Source: an uncultured Clostridia bacterium (GTDB taxonomy: Bacteria > Bacillota > Clostridia > TANB77 > CAG-508). Taken from it: a stretch of DNA of 64,000 bases. The notes below the pieces were generated by a model. The model had not been told where the DNA came from. It ran no database searches and saw only the letters and a program-made list of their open reading frames with translations. Numbering within the stretch: position 1 is the stretch's first letter; each line of letters starts with the position of its first letter. Location of the stretch: positions 33,942 through 97,941 of the forward strand of contig CAKPGC010000004.1 in assembly GCA_934154445.1 (NCBI GenBank), in the 5' to 3' direction. Position numbers and translations under genes: made by a program. Of this stretch, positions 20,501 to 27,842 are shown piece by piece.

Positions 20501-21822
20501 AGCATTATATTATCAATTGCTCCATTTTTCATTTTGATGTATTTCATGTCTTGTCCACCAATATCAATTATAGCTGTAACATCAGGCTCGAATTGTTTTG
20601 CTGCTGTATAATGAGCAATTGTTTCTATTTCATTTAAGTCAACATTTAAAGCTGTTTGTATAAGTTTTTCACCATACCCTGTAACACCACTATATCTTAA
20701 TATTGCTTTTTCTGGCATAATTTCGTATAGTTTTTTAAGCATATTCATAACACTTCTTAAAGGATTACCCTCATTACTTCCATATAAAGAATATAACAAG
20801 TTTCCATCTCTATCTATTAAAACTAATTTCGTAGTTGTTGAACCAGCATCTATTCCTAAGTAACAATCACCTTCATAAGAAGAGATATCGTTTCTTGTTA
20901 CTTTCGCTTTGTCATGTCTTTCTTTAAACTCTTTGTAATCTTGTTCTGTTTCAAATAAAGGATCAATTGGATGAGTTGTATTATCGTGTGAATTTCTCAA
21001 ATTTTCTATTTTTTGTTTTAACTTTTCTACTGTTATTGGTTGAGTAGCTAGGGAATCAAGGGCTGCACCCTTTGCAACCAATAAGTGAGCTTCATCTGGA
21101 ATTATAATTTCTTCAGGTTTTAGATTAAGAGTTTCTATAAACCTTGTTCTTAATTCAGAAAGATAACTTAAAGGACCACCTAAAAAAGCTACATTTCCTC
21201 TAATAGGTCTACCACAAGCTAATCCACTAATTGTTTGATTAACAACTGCTTGGAATATTGATGCTGCTATATCTTCTTTTGCTGCACCTTCATTTATTAA
21301 TGGTTGGATGTCAGTCTTAGCAAATACACCACATCTTGAAGCAATTGGATATATAGTTTGATAGTTTTTGGCAAGTTCGTTAAGACCTGCAGTATCTGTA
21401 TGTAAAAGAGAAGCCATCTGGTCTAGAAAAGCACCGGTTCCACCAGCACAAGTACCATTCATTCTTTGTTCTATTGACTTATCAAAATAAATTATCTTGG
21501 CGTCTTCTCCACCAAGTTCAATAACCACGTCAGTTTGTGGAATATATTTCTCAACAGCTCTTTTACAAGAAACAACCTCTTGTATAAATTCTACATCCAA
21601 AAATTTACTAGCAGACATTGCACCTGAACCTGTAAGAGCTAAAGTAAACTCGTTTTCAGGAAACATTTTAGCTAAACTCTCTAATACATTACAAACAGTA
21701 TTTTTTGTATCAGAAAAATGTCTTTGATAGTCTTTAAAAATTGTATTTTGATTTTCATCCATAACAATTATCTTTACTGTTGTTGAACCAACGTCTAATC
21801 CTACATGTAAAGTTTTGTTCAT
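17509..21822 (-). CDS. Giant acyl-CoA dehydratase activase-related protein (two ASKHA ATPase domains + HgdB/DUF2229-like)
   Basis: 1437 residues. Two BadF/HgdC-type activator domains lie in tandem: LDVGSTTVKI at the start with SRCGVFAKTDI, and IDAGSTTTKLVLI from about residue 320 with SRCTVFMNSKI. The cysteines correspond to the [4Fe-4S] ligands of 2-hydroxyglutaryl-CoA dehydratase activators. A Cys-rich segment follows (TRCNNCENHC, about 606-616), then DUF2229/HgdB-like sequence with many cysteines. Such fusions are common in anaerobic Bacillota and are thought to couple ATP hydrolysis to low-potential electron transfer; the reaction is not established. No separate HgdA/HgdB genes are nearby. 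RBS AAGGAGT and a sigma-A promoter lie upstream. Confidence 0.85.
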   Translation of the reverse strand: MNKTLHVGLDVGSTTVKIIVMDENQNTIFKDYQRHFSDTKNTVCNVLESLAKMFPENEFTLALTGSGAMSASKFLDVEFIQEVVSCKRAVEKYIPQTDVVIELGGEDAKIIYFDKSIEQRMNGTCAGGTGAFLDQMASLLHTDTAGLNELAKNYQTIYPIASRCGVFAKTDIQPLINEGAAKEDIAASIFQAVVNQTISGLACGRPIRGNVAFLGGPLSYLSELRTRFIETLNLKPEEIIIPDEAHLLVAKGAALDSLATQPITVEKLKQKIENLRNSHDNTTHPIDPLFETEQDYKEFKERHDKAKVTRNDISSYEGDCYLGIDAGSTTTKLVLIDRDGNLLYSLYGSNEGNPLRSVMNMLKKLYEIMPEKAILRYSGVTGYGEKLIQTALNVDLNEIETIAHYTAAKQFEPDVTAIIDIGGQDMKYIKMKNGAIDNIMLNEACSSGCGSFIETFAKSLNLEISEFVKEAIKAKRPVDLGSRCTVFMNSKIKQAQKEGYTVGDISSGLSYSVIKNAIQKVMKVRDTSTLGDHIVVQGGTFYNDAVLRAFEKIVGKHVVRPDIAGLMGAYGMALLSKEQYEANLDMEYKSTILKSDEIDKLEIKVTHTRCNNCENHCKLTINKFSNGAIHVSGNRCEKGAGVVSPKKNLPNLVQYKYQRIFDYKPIEEQYATRGTIGIPRVLNMYEDYPFWFTFFTNLGFRVIISDKSTRKTYEKGMESMPSESVCYPAKISHGHIENLIEKGITTIFYPCMPYSRKEYEKADNHYNCPIVISYSEVLKNNVENLKTHNIKFMNPFLPFDTKNLVKKMMELDEFKEYNFTKQELTEAAKKAETEYQKCKKDIKDKGTETVRYIEENNLRGIVLAGRPYHIDPEINHGIDTLITSLGLCVLTEDSVADKTEAKRPIRVVDQWVFHARLYAAADFVGKHDNLELVQLNSFGCGVDAVTTDQVEEILSSYDKMYTLIKIDEVNNLGAVRIRIRSLLASMNKRIAKKEETSSGDYGIKKKIFTKEMRKDYTILCPQMAPIHFELLESAMQASGYNLELLRDCTQHTVETGLKYVNNDACYPSILVTGQMIEALESGKYDLNKTALIMSQTGGGCRATNYIGFIRKALKDAGFSNIPVISFNVVGMEKMPGFKLTPKMIERMIKCVIYADLLQKMLTKNRAYEINKGETQKLYDEWMIKCKKYVQNSSNKEFKQSIYDIVNDFEKIELNLSIKKPKVGIVGEVLIKYHPFGNNFVADMLEKEGAEVILPDFMGFVKFMATHKITFNNLLNINKTSSKISKIAIKLIDILEKDVKSALASSNKGYLQPCDIWHLEDKVKDVLSIGNQTGEGWFLTAEMIEYMEHDIPNIICVQPFACLPNHVVGKGVIKTIRQKYPEANISPVDYDPGASETNQANRIKLLMTVAKDNLKRQENEKKALNKENQKIKVEQECL

Positions 21823-21839
21823 ATAACATTACTCCTTTT

Positions 21840-21868
21840 TTGTCAAAAGGGACGTACCTTTCTGACAA
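21840..21868 (-). repeat. Short intergenic palindrome, copy a
   Basis: Imperfect palindrome, arms TTGTCA.AAGG and CCTT..TGACAA around a GACGTA core. It sits in the 5' leader of the activase gene, immediately upstream of its RBS (21831-21837, minus strand). One of five family members in the window. Confidence 0.75.
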
Positions 21869-21935
21869 TTTTATATATTAATGGGTCAAGAAAATGTTGT
21901 TTTTGACCTTGATATTAATCCTCTTTATTCCCCTA

Positions 21936-21964
21936 ATTGTATACGGAAAACGGCGATTTGTCAA
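21936..21964 (-). promoter_or_regulatory. Sigma-A promoter of the activase gene
   Basis: On the minus strand, -35 TTGACA (21964-21959) and -10 TACAAT (21941-21936) are separated by 17 bases. The leader of about 105 bases includes palindrome copy a. Confidence 0.75.
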
Positions 21965-22068
21965 ATGTTAAAAAATGGAAAAATAATGGTATAAATAGGA
22001 CAAACAAATAATAGAATTGAATATAAATATTTTAAATTTAAAGTAAAAAAGTTATAAAGGAGGAGATT

Positions 22069-22608
22069 ATGAAAAATAAAAAAATAATTTTATTATTTTT
22101 AATTTTATTAATTATTATTTTTGTGGTTGGATTTTTTGCAATTAAATTTGTGAAAAACAAGAAAGAAAGGGAAATTCAAAATGAATATATTCCGGAAGAA
22201 GAGATATCGGATGAGCAATTAAGAGAGACAATTGTTAGTCTATATTTTCCGGATAAAGAAACCAATATGTTAAAACCAGAAGCAAGATTGGTTAATGTTA
22301 AAGAACTTATACAATCTCCATATAAAGTTTTAATAGAATTACTAATTAATGGACCAAAAAATGATAAGTTAAAGGTAATTATTCCCGAGAATACAAAATT
22401 GTTAAATTCATCTTTGGAAGGGGAATGTTTAACATTAGATTTTTCAAGTGAGTTGTTAAATTATAGTAATAATGATAGTAAAGAAAAAGAAAATTTAATA
22501 AATTCAATTGTTAATACTGTTACAGAATTAAATGAAGTTAATAAAGTTAAAATTTTAATTAATGGTCAAACAAATGATGAATTTAAAAATGAATATGTAA
22601 GAAAATAA
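22069..22608 (+). CDS. GerM/GerMN-domain protein
   Basis: 179 residues. An N-terminal membrane segment (about 4-26) without a lipobox cysteine is followed by a single GerMN domain: VSLYFPDKETNMLKPEAR, then LIELLINGPKND and LDFSSELLNY, ending VNKVKILINGQ. GerM-type domains occur in sporulation and germination envelope proteins. RBS AAAGGAGGAG. Followed by a hairpin terminator. The family is clear; the exact role is not. Confidence 0.8.
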   Translation: MKNKKIILLFLILLIIIFVVGFFAIKFVKNKKEREIQNEYIPEEEISDEQLRETIVSLYFPDKETNMLKPEARLVNVKELIQSPYKVLIELLINGPKNDKLKVIIPENTKLLNSSLEGECLTLDFSSELLNYSNNDSKEKENLINSIVNTVTELNEVNKVKILINGQTNDEFKNEYVRK

Positions 22609-22612
22609 GATA

Positions 22613-22652
22613 AAATGTCCAAAGAGAATTGTTCTTTTTGGACATTATTTTA
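22613..22652 (+). terminator. Terminator after GerM gene
   Basis: Arms AATGTCCAAA and TTTTTGGACATT followed by ATTTTAATATTTT. It overlaps the 3' end of the small convergent gene at 22645. Confidence 0.75.
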
Positions 22653-22857
22653 ATATTTTATATAATCTGATATATTTTGAAAAATTTTCGAAATTTCTTA
22701 AAAAATGTTCAACTTCATGTAGAGAATTAATCGTGTTTTTTTTGCAAGTTTTAAAATTAAGTTTTTTCTTTTTTGGAGGTTTTGGTGGCGGCTTTGGAGG
22801 AGGAGGTTTTGGCAAATTGGGTTTTGCTTTTTTTTCACATCTATATAAACTAGGCAT
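22645..22857 (-). CDS. Small proline/lysine-rich protein, unknown
   Basis: 70 residues with a Pro-Lys tract (about 13-32, PKPPPPKPPPKPPKKKK) and a C-terminal helical part. On the minus strand the ATG is preceded by GAAAGGA at about ten bases, which supports translation. No family recognised. The Pro tract would be expected to stall ribosomes without EF-P. It could also be a chance frame. Confidence 0.45.
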   Translation of the reverse strand: MPSLYRCEKKAKPNLPKPPPPKPPPKPPKKKKLNFKTCKKNTINSLHEVEHFLRNFENFSKYIRLYKILK

Positions 22858-23002
22858 AAGTTTAAATCCTTTCTTTTTAATATTATAATATTAATGGAGA
22901 TTGAAAAAAGTGAGAAAATAAGTAAATTTATTTTACTTACTTGTTTTTTGTATAATTTTAATGTATAGTATAAAAAAATAAATAAAAACAGGAATGAGTA
23001 AT

Positions 23003-23743
23003 ATGAATATAGAATTAAAAGAAAATGAAAGAATAGATGATTTGGAATTTAAAAATTTAAAAATAATTCAAAATAAAAATGGTTTCTGTTTTGGAATAGA
23101 TAGTGTATTATTATCAGATTTTTCAAAAAACATAAAAAAAGATTCAAAAGTATTGGATCTGGGAACAGGAACAGGAATTATATCTATTTTATTATGTGGT
23201 AAAACAAATTTAAGAGAAATTATAGGTGTTGAAGTTCAAAAAGAAGTATATGATATGGCTTGCAGAAGTGCTAAATTAAATGACATAGAAGATAAGTTTA
23301 AACTAATTAATGAAAATGTTTTAAATTTAGAAAATATTTTTGAAAATGGGTATTTTGATGTGATAGTTACAAATCCACCATATAAAAAACAAAATACAGG
23401 AATTAAGAATGAGGATAATAGAAAATTAATTTCAAGACATGAAATTCTTGCTAATTTAGAAGATTTTATTAGGGTATCTAATAAAATGTTAAAAGATAAA
23501 GGGGAATTTTATATGGTTCACAGACCTGAAAGAATGGTTGATATATTTGCTTTGATGAGAAAATATAAAATTGAACCAAAAGAGGTTAGATTAGTTTTTT
23601 CAAATGAAAAAAATCCTCCTAAAATGGTTCTAATTAAAGGAATAAAAAATGGGGGAGAATATTTAAAGTTTAGAGAGAATTTATATATTTACAAAGAAGA
23701 TGGTTCTTATACTGACGAAATACTAAAAATTTATGGAAAATAA
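23003..23743 (+). CDS. trmN6: tRNA1(Val) adenine-37 N6-methyltransferase-like (TrmN6/YfiC family)
   Basis: About 246 residues. SAM-binding VLDLGTGTGIISILL and the N6-adenine catalytic motif NPPY (Asn124) occur in the order typical of TrmN6, with the family's N-terminal FCFGIDSVLLSDF. A start at 22994 is possible, but the RBS CAGGA lies directly against it, so the ATG at 23003 is better spaced. It is immediately followed by rsmI, a frequent pairing in Bacillota that forms an RNA-modification operon. Confidence 0.85.
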   Translation: MNIELKENERIDDLEFKNLKIIQNKNGFCFGIDSVLLSDFSKNIKKDSKVLDLGTGTGIISILLCGKTNLREIIGVEVQKEVYDMACRSAKLNDIEDKFKLINENVLNLENIFENGYFDVIVTNPPYKKQNTGIKNEDNRKLISRHEILANLEDFIRVSNKMLKDKGEFYMVHRPERMVDIFALMRKYKIEPKEVRLVFSNEKNPPKMVLIKGIKNGGEYLKFRENLYIYKEDGSYTDEILKIYGK

Positions 23744-23763
23744 TTTTTAAGGGAGGAAAAGAA

Positions 23764-24600
23764 TTGGAAAAAGTAAACCAAAAAGGAATATTATATATTG
23801 TAGCAACTCCGATTGGAAACTTAGAAGATATTACTTTAAGAGCAATAAGAGTTTTAAAAGAGGTTGATTTAATTGCGGCAGAAGACACAAGACATACTTT
23901 AAAATTATTAAATCATTTAGAAATATCAAAACCACTTATTAGTTATCATAGACACAATGAAGAGGTAAAGTCAAATGTTTTATTAGAAAAATTAGAGGAA
24001 GGAAAAAACATAGCTTTAGTATCTGATGCAGGTACTCCTGGAATTTGTGATCCAGGAGAAGAAATTATAAAAAAATGTATTGAGCTAGAAATAAAGGTAA
24101 TCCCGGTTCCTGGTGCATGTGCAATGATTAATTCTTTGATTTGTTCTGGAATTGATACAAAGGAATTTACTTTTTTGGGATTTTTACCTTTGAATAAAAA
24201 ATTAAGAAAAAATAAATTAGATGAAATAGAAAAAACAAATAAAACTATCATAATTTATGAAGCTCCTCATAAACTAGAAAATACTTTAAAGGATTTAAAA
24301 CAAATATTAGATAAGAATAGAAAAATTGTTTTAGCAAGAGAAATTACAAAAATTCATGAAGAGTTTATCAGAGGAAATATAGATGATATAATAGAAAAGA
24401 TTCAAGATGTGAAGGGAGAATTTGTTATAATTATAGAGGGAAACAGTGTAGTTTCAGAAGAAAACGAATTAAATAAATTGAGCCTAGAAGAACATTATAA
24501 GCTTTATGAGAGCCAGGGACTTAGTAAAAAAGAAATAATAAAAAAAATTGCCAAAGATAGAAATGTTAATAAAAATGAGATTTATCAAAAATTTGTATAA
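23764..24600 (+). CDS. rsmI: 16S rRNA 2'-O-methyltransferase RsmI (C1402)
   Basis: 278 residues. IVATPIGNLEDITLRA at the N-terminus, AAEDTRHT, SDAGTPGICDPG and VPGACA are diagnostic of RsmI/YraL tetrapyrrole-methylase-fold enzymes that methylate the ribose of C1402 in 16S rRNA. The start is TTG with RBS GGGAGG. The ending at a hairpin shared with the convergent AbrB gene marks the operon end. Confidence 0.93.
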   Translation: MEKVNQKGILYIVATPIGNLEDITLRAIRVLKEVDLIAAEDTRHTLKLLNHLEISKPLISYHRHNEEVKSNVLLEKLEEGKNIALVSDAGTPGICDPGEEIIKKCIELEIKVIPVPGACAMINSLICSGIDTKEFTFLGFLPLNKKLRKNKLDEIEKTNKTIIIYEAPHKLENTLKDLKQILDKNRKIVLAREITKIHEEFIRGNIDDIIEKIQDVKGEFVIIIEGNSVVSEENELNKLSLEEHYKLYESQGLSKKEIIKKIAKDRNVNKNEIYQKFV

Positions 24601-24642
24601 AAAAAGAAACAACTTTAAAATTGTTTCTTTTTTATTTTTTTG
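24597..24642. terminator. Bidirectional terminator (rsmI / AbrB)
   Basis: AAAGAAACAA and TTGTTTCTTT arms around CTTTAAAA with A and T runs on each side. Confidence 0.8.
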
Positions 24643-24892
24643 ATTTCTCATGTAATACGTTTAACTCTTTAGAACATTTCTCACAAACTAATTTATCTTT
24701 ATATTCTACTAAATTTTCTGTACTACCACAAAAAACACAATTAGGCTCATATTTTTTTAATATTATAGATGAGTCATCTACATATATTTCAATTGGATCT
24801 TTTTCGACAATATTAAATTGATTCCTAAGTTCTATAGGGATAACAACTCTTCCTAATTCATCAACTCTTCTTATAATTCCAGTAGCTTTCAT
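24632..24892 (-). CDS. AbrB/SpoVT-type transition regulator with C-terminal zinc ribbon
   Basis: 86 residues. MKATGIIRRVDELGRVVIP is the canonical swapped-hairpin AbrB DNA-binding domain. After about residue 50 come two CxxC pairs (CVFCGS and CEKC), forming a probable small zinc ribbon. AbrB-family proteins regulate stationary-phase and sporulation genes, fitting the adjacent spmA/spmB. RBS AGGAGG upstream. Target genes cannot be inferred. Confidence 0.9.
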   Translation of the reverse strand: MKATGIIRRVDELGRVVIPIELRNQFNIVEKDPIEIYVDDSSIILKKYEPNCVFCGSTENLVEYKDKLVCEKCSKELNVLHEKSKK

Positions 24893-25038
24893 GTTTTTCC
24901 TCCTTAATGTTACTTTTTACAATTCCCATTGCTATTTTTATTTTTATTTTTGTTTTAATATATCATAAATAGTAAATTTGGTCAATTAAAAAGTACTAAA
25001 AAATTTAAACAATTAATAAAATTATTTAGGTGATATTA

Positions 25039-25618
25039 ATGTTAAATATAGTTTGGCCAATTTTTATAATAATATCTATTATTTTTGCCTGTTTTTCTGG
25101 AAACATTAAAGAATTAAATAATTCAATATTTGATAGCACAAATACAGCTGTTAACTTATGTATAACCTTAGTGGGAACGATGTGCTTATGGAATGGAATA
25201 ATGCAAATTGCAAGTAAAACAACGGCTATGAAAAAAATTACTAAAATATTAAGACCAATTATGAAACTAGTATTTCCAAATTTAAAAAAGGATAGTCATA
25301 TTTATCAGGAAATTTCTATGAATATGGTAGCCAATATTTTGGGACTTGGAAATGCGGCAACACCACTCCGGAATAAAAGCAATGAAATCTATGCAAGAAG
25401 AAAACAAAGATAAAAAAACTTTGACAAACGATATGGCAACTTTTATAGTTTTAAATACGGCTTCAATACAAATTATTCCTACAACAGTAATTGCAATTAG
25501 AAATTCTTTGGGTTCATCTAATCCAACAGCTATTATTGTACCTGTATGGATTGCAACTGTTTGTGCTGCTATTGCTGGAATTACTGCAACTAAATTTTTT
25601 ATTAAATTGGGTAAATAG
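25039..25618 (+). CDS. spmA: Spore maturation protein A, interrupted by a +1 frameshift at CGG
   Basis: Two overlapping frames make one SpmA protein. Frame 1 runs from ATG 25039 (RBS AGGTGAT) to CGG at 25369-25371 (codon 111) and would end 14 codons later at TAA. Skipping the C joins GLGNAATPL to GIKAMKSMQE, the invariant SpmA/nucleoside-recognition core, and gives 192 residues, close to the ~196 of known SpmA. SpmA and SpmB are membrane proteins required for spore core dehydration. spmB follows directly. Either a +1 recoding event, an assembly error or a pseudogene; the shared CGG context in three other genes favours recoding. Confidence 0.85.
25369..25372 (+). other. CGG frameshift site in spmA
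   Basis: Zero-frame codons CTC CGG AAT; the conserved frame continues as GGA ATA AAA GCA after omission of the C at 25369. The flanking conserved residues bracket the shift to this codon. Confidence 0.8.
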
Positions 25619-25663
25619 TTTTTTTATTTTATTTTTGCAAATATGTATAATTGGAGAGAAATA

Positions 25664-26191
25664 ATGAAATTAATAGAATATTTTTCAAATATTGCAATGC
25701 CATTAATGATAATTATTATTGTCCTTTATGGAGTTGTTGAAAGAAAAAAAGTATTTGATATTTTTTTAGATGGAGCTAAAGAGGGAGTAAGCGTTGTACT
25801 AAATATATTTCCTACTTTAGTAGGGTTATTTGTTGCAATAGGTGCTTTAAGAAGTTCTGGTGTGATAGACTTGATAGCTAATTTTTTAACACCTGTTTTA
25901 AACTTAATTAATTTTCCAACTGAAATTTTGCCGTTAGCACTTATTAGACCTATTTCTGGAAGTAGTTCAATAGCTGTTGCTACAGATATTATGAATAGGT
26001 TTGGAGTGGATTCAAATATTGGATTTATTGCGTCTGTTATTATGGGCTCAACTGAAACAACAGTTTATACAATTGCAGTATACACTAGTAGTGTTGGAAT
26101 AAAGAAAACTAGATTTGTGTTATGGGCAGCCTTAACGGCAGATTTTGTTGGAATTGCTACGAGCGTAATTATTTGTCGACTTTTGTCGTAA
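25664..26191 (+). CDS. spmB: Spore maturation protein B
   Basis: 175 residues with several membrane spans and SpmB hallmarks: ERKKVFDIFLDGAKEG, FPTLVGLFVAIGALRSSG, RPISGSSS and IMGSTETT. An upstream in-frame ATG at 25643 would place the RBS (GGAGAG) inside the coding region, so 25664 is taken as the start. It acts with SpmA in spore core dehydration. Confidence 0.92.
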   Translation: MKLIEYFSNIAMPLMIIIIVLYGVVERKKVFDIFLDGAKEGVSVVLNIFPTLVGLFVAIGALRSSGVIDLIANFLTPVLNLINFPTEILPLALIRPISGSSSIAVATDIMNRFGVDSNIGFIASVIMGSTETTVYTIAVYTSSVGIKKTRFVLWAALTADFVGIATSVIICRLLS

Positions 26192-26252
26192 TTTTCTTGT
26201 TGACTTTTTATGGAAATTGATGTAAAATAAAAAACATCCAACAGGAGGTCTT

Positions 26253-26351
26253 ATGTTTTTAAGATTCATTTTATTTATATCAATTTTTTTTATAATCAAA
26301 AAAATGATTACTAAAATATTAGCAATCATAATTCTAAAAAAAATCAAATAA
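26253..26351 (+). CDS. Possible 32-residue hydrophobic peptide
   Basis: An ATG with a near-perfect RBS (AGGAGGT, 26243-26249) opens a short frame rich in Phe, Ile and Leu with a lysine-rich end. The ATG lies in the right arm of a weak hairpin (AAAAACAT at about 26231 with ATGTTTTT), so the region may instead be the spmAB terminator. No homologue recognised. Confidence 0.3.
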   Translation: MFLRFILFISIFFIIKKMITKILAIIILKKIK

Positions 26352-26375
26352 TAAAAAATAATAAAGTTTTTAATT

Positions 26376-26500
26376 TTGTAGGGAAAATATTATATCGTCA
26401 TATTCCCCCAAATATATTGATAACCCCTTTGAAAGTTTTATTAAAAAGTGTCGTCCCACAAAATATTTTCTTTCATTTTTAAAATATATTTTCCCTACAA
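26376..26500. repeat. 125-bp element with 15-bp perfect terminal inverted repeats
   Basis: TTGTAGGGAAAATAT at 26376-26390 is matched by its exact reverse complement at 26486-26500. The interior has no gene. It lies between spmB and the convergent rlmH and looks like a MITE or a long structured intergenic element. Confidence 0.5.
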
Positions 26501-26511
26501 TCCAAATATAT

Positions 26512-26991
26512 TTATCTATGATAAGTTTCACCATTAGATATTTTAAATGCTCTAAATAGTTGCTCTAATAAAAAAATTCTTATTAATTGATGAGGAAAAG
26601 TCATCTTTGAAAAGCATAAATTTTGGTTTGATACATTTAATATTTTTTCAGTTAATCCCAAAGAACCACCAATAACAAAAGTTATTTGACTTGAATTCAT
26701 GGAAATATCTTCGAGATTTTTGGAAAATTGTTCAGAAGATAATTCTTTACCATTTAAATCTAAACAAATTATGTAAGAATCTTTTTTTATGTGATTTATA
26801 ATATTATTACATTCTTTGGATTTAATTTCATTTTCAACATTTGGATTTAATTTGTCTGGAATTTTTTCATCAGGTAATTCCAAAATATTTAATTTACAAT
26901 ATTTAGATAATCTTTTTGAATACTCATCTAATGCTTCTTTAAAAAATTTTTCTTTTATTTTTCCAACACATACTATATTTATTGTTAACAT
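26512..26991 (-). CDS. rlmH: 23S rRNA pseudouridine-1915 N3-methyltransferase
   Basis: 159 residues, the exact family length. NIVCVGKIKEKFFKEALDEY at the N-terminus, FVIGGSLG in the SPOUT knot and the C-terminal FPHQLIRIFLLEQLFRAFKI are RlmH signatures. It modifies the ribosomal A-site region helix 69. walJ lies just upstream on the same strand, an arrangement often seen in Bacillota. Confidence 0.96.
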   Translation of the reverse strand: MLTINIVCVGKIKEKFFKEALDEYSKRLSKYCKLNILELPDEKIPDKLNPNVENEIKSKECNNIINHIKKDSYIICLDLNGKELSSEQFSKNLEDISMNSSQITFVIGGSLGLTEKILNVSNQNLCFSKMTFPHQLIRIFLLEQLFRAFKISNGETYHR

Positions 26992-27022
26992 TTTACCTTC
27001 ACTTTCTTGCTTAAGGAGGACA

Positions 27023-27811
27023 TTAAAATGATATTTTATTTCCTGGAATGTCTCTACTTGCTACACTTAACTTAATAGAATTCTCATTATAACTGCTTGA
27101 TATTATTTCATCAACAACAGTTTTATAAGCTAATTCAGGAAAGTTACTTTCTTTGCTTAAATGTCCTAGCATTGCTTGCTCAAGACCAGAACCTAAAAGG
27201 TGCGAAATTGTTTTTCCTGCAGATTCATTAGATAAATGACCGTTTGGCCCTGCTATTCTTGATTTTAATTGATATGGATATCTGGAAAATTTTAAAACTT
27301 CTGGGTCGTAATTTGATTCTAATAAAACAAAAATACTATCTTCTAAATTTTTCAATATTCCGTTTGTAATATGTCCAATATCTGTTGCAATACTTATTTT
27401 TTTATTTCCCTTAAAAATATTGAATCCGCAAGGATTTGCGGCATCATGTGGTATTGAAAATGGTTTTATTTGCATATCTCCAATTTCAAATTTTTCTTCT
27501 ATTTTGAATTTTTTAATATTTTTCTCAGCGATTTTTTCCTTTTGTTTAGGCATGGCATCTAATGTTTTTTGATTTACAAAAACCGGTAAATCGTATTTTT
27601 TGGCAAATGTTCCTAAACCTTGAACATGGTCGGAGTGTTCATGTGTTATTAATATTCCGTTGATTGATGCTGGGTCAATATTTAAATTGGTTAATGCCGT
27701 TTCTATTTTTTTGCTACTAACACCTGCATCAATTAATAATTTTGTATTTTCAGTTTCTACAAGTAAACTATTTCCACTACTTCCACTATATAAACTACAA
27801 AAATTAAACAT
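27023..27811 (-). CDS. walJ: MBL-fold hydrolase WalJ/YycJ
   Basis: 262 residues. SLYSGSSGNSLLVE at the N-terminus, the metal-binding HEHSDH (57-62) and later GHLSNESAG/LGHLSKESNFPE match the YycJ/WalJ family of metallo-beta-lactamase-fold enzymes, linked in Bacillus to cell-wall/replication coordination through WalRK. No walRK genes are present in this window. It sits between murA and rlmH on the minus strand. Confidence 0.9.
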   Translation of the reverse strand: MFNFCSLYSGSSGNSLLVETENTKLLIDAGVSSKKIETALTNLNIDPASINGILITHEHSDHVQGLGTFAKKYDLPVFVNQKTLDAMPKQKEKIAEKNIKKFKIEEKFEIGDMQIKPFSIPHDAANPCGFNIFKGNKKISIATDIGHITNGILKNLEDSIFVLLESNYDPEVLKFSRYPYQLKSRIAGPNGHLSNESAGKTISHLLGSGLEQAMLGHLSKESNFPELAYKTVVDEIISSSYNENSIKLSVASRDIPGNKISF

Positions 27812-27842
27812 AATTGTATACTTCCTTTAATTTTTCCTTTTG

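Noticed and set aside
25346..25618. Separate small gene
   Set aside because: It is the C-terminal half of SpmA in the +1 frame, not an independent gene.
26132..26347. Minus-strand frame over the spmB end
   Set aside because: No RBS and overlaps a real gene and intergenic hairpins.
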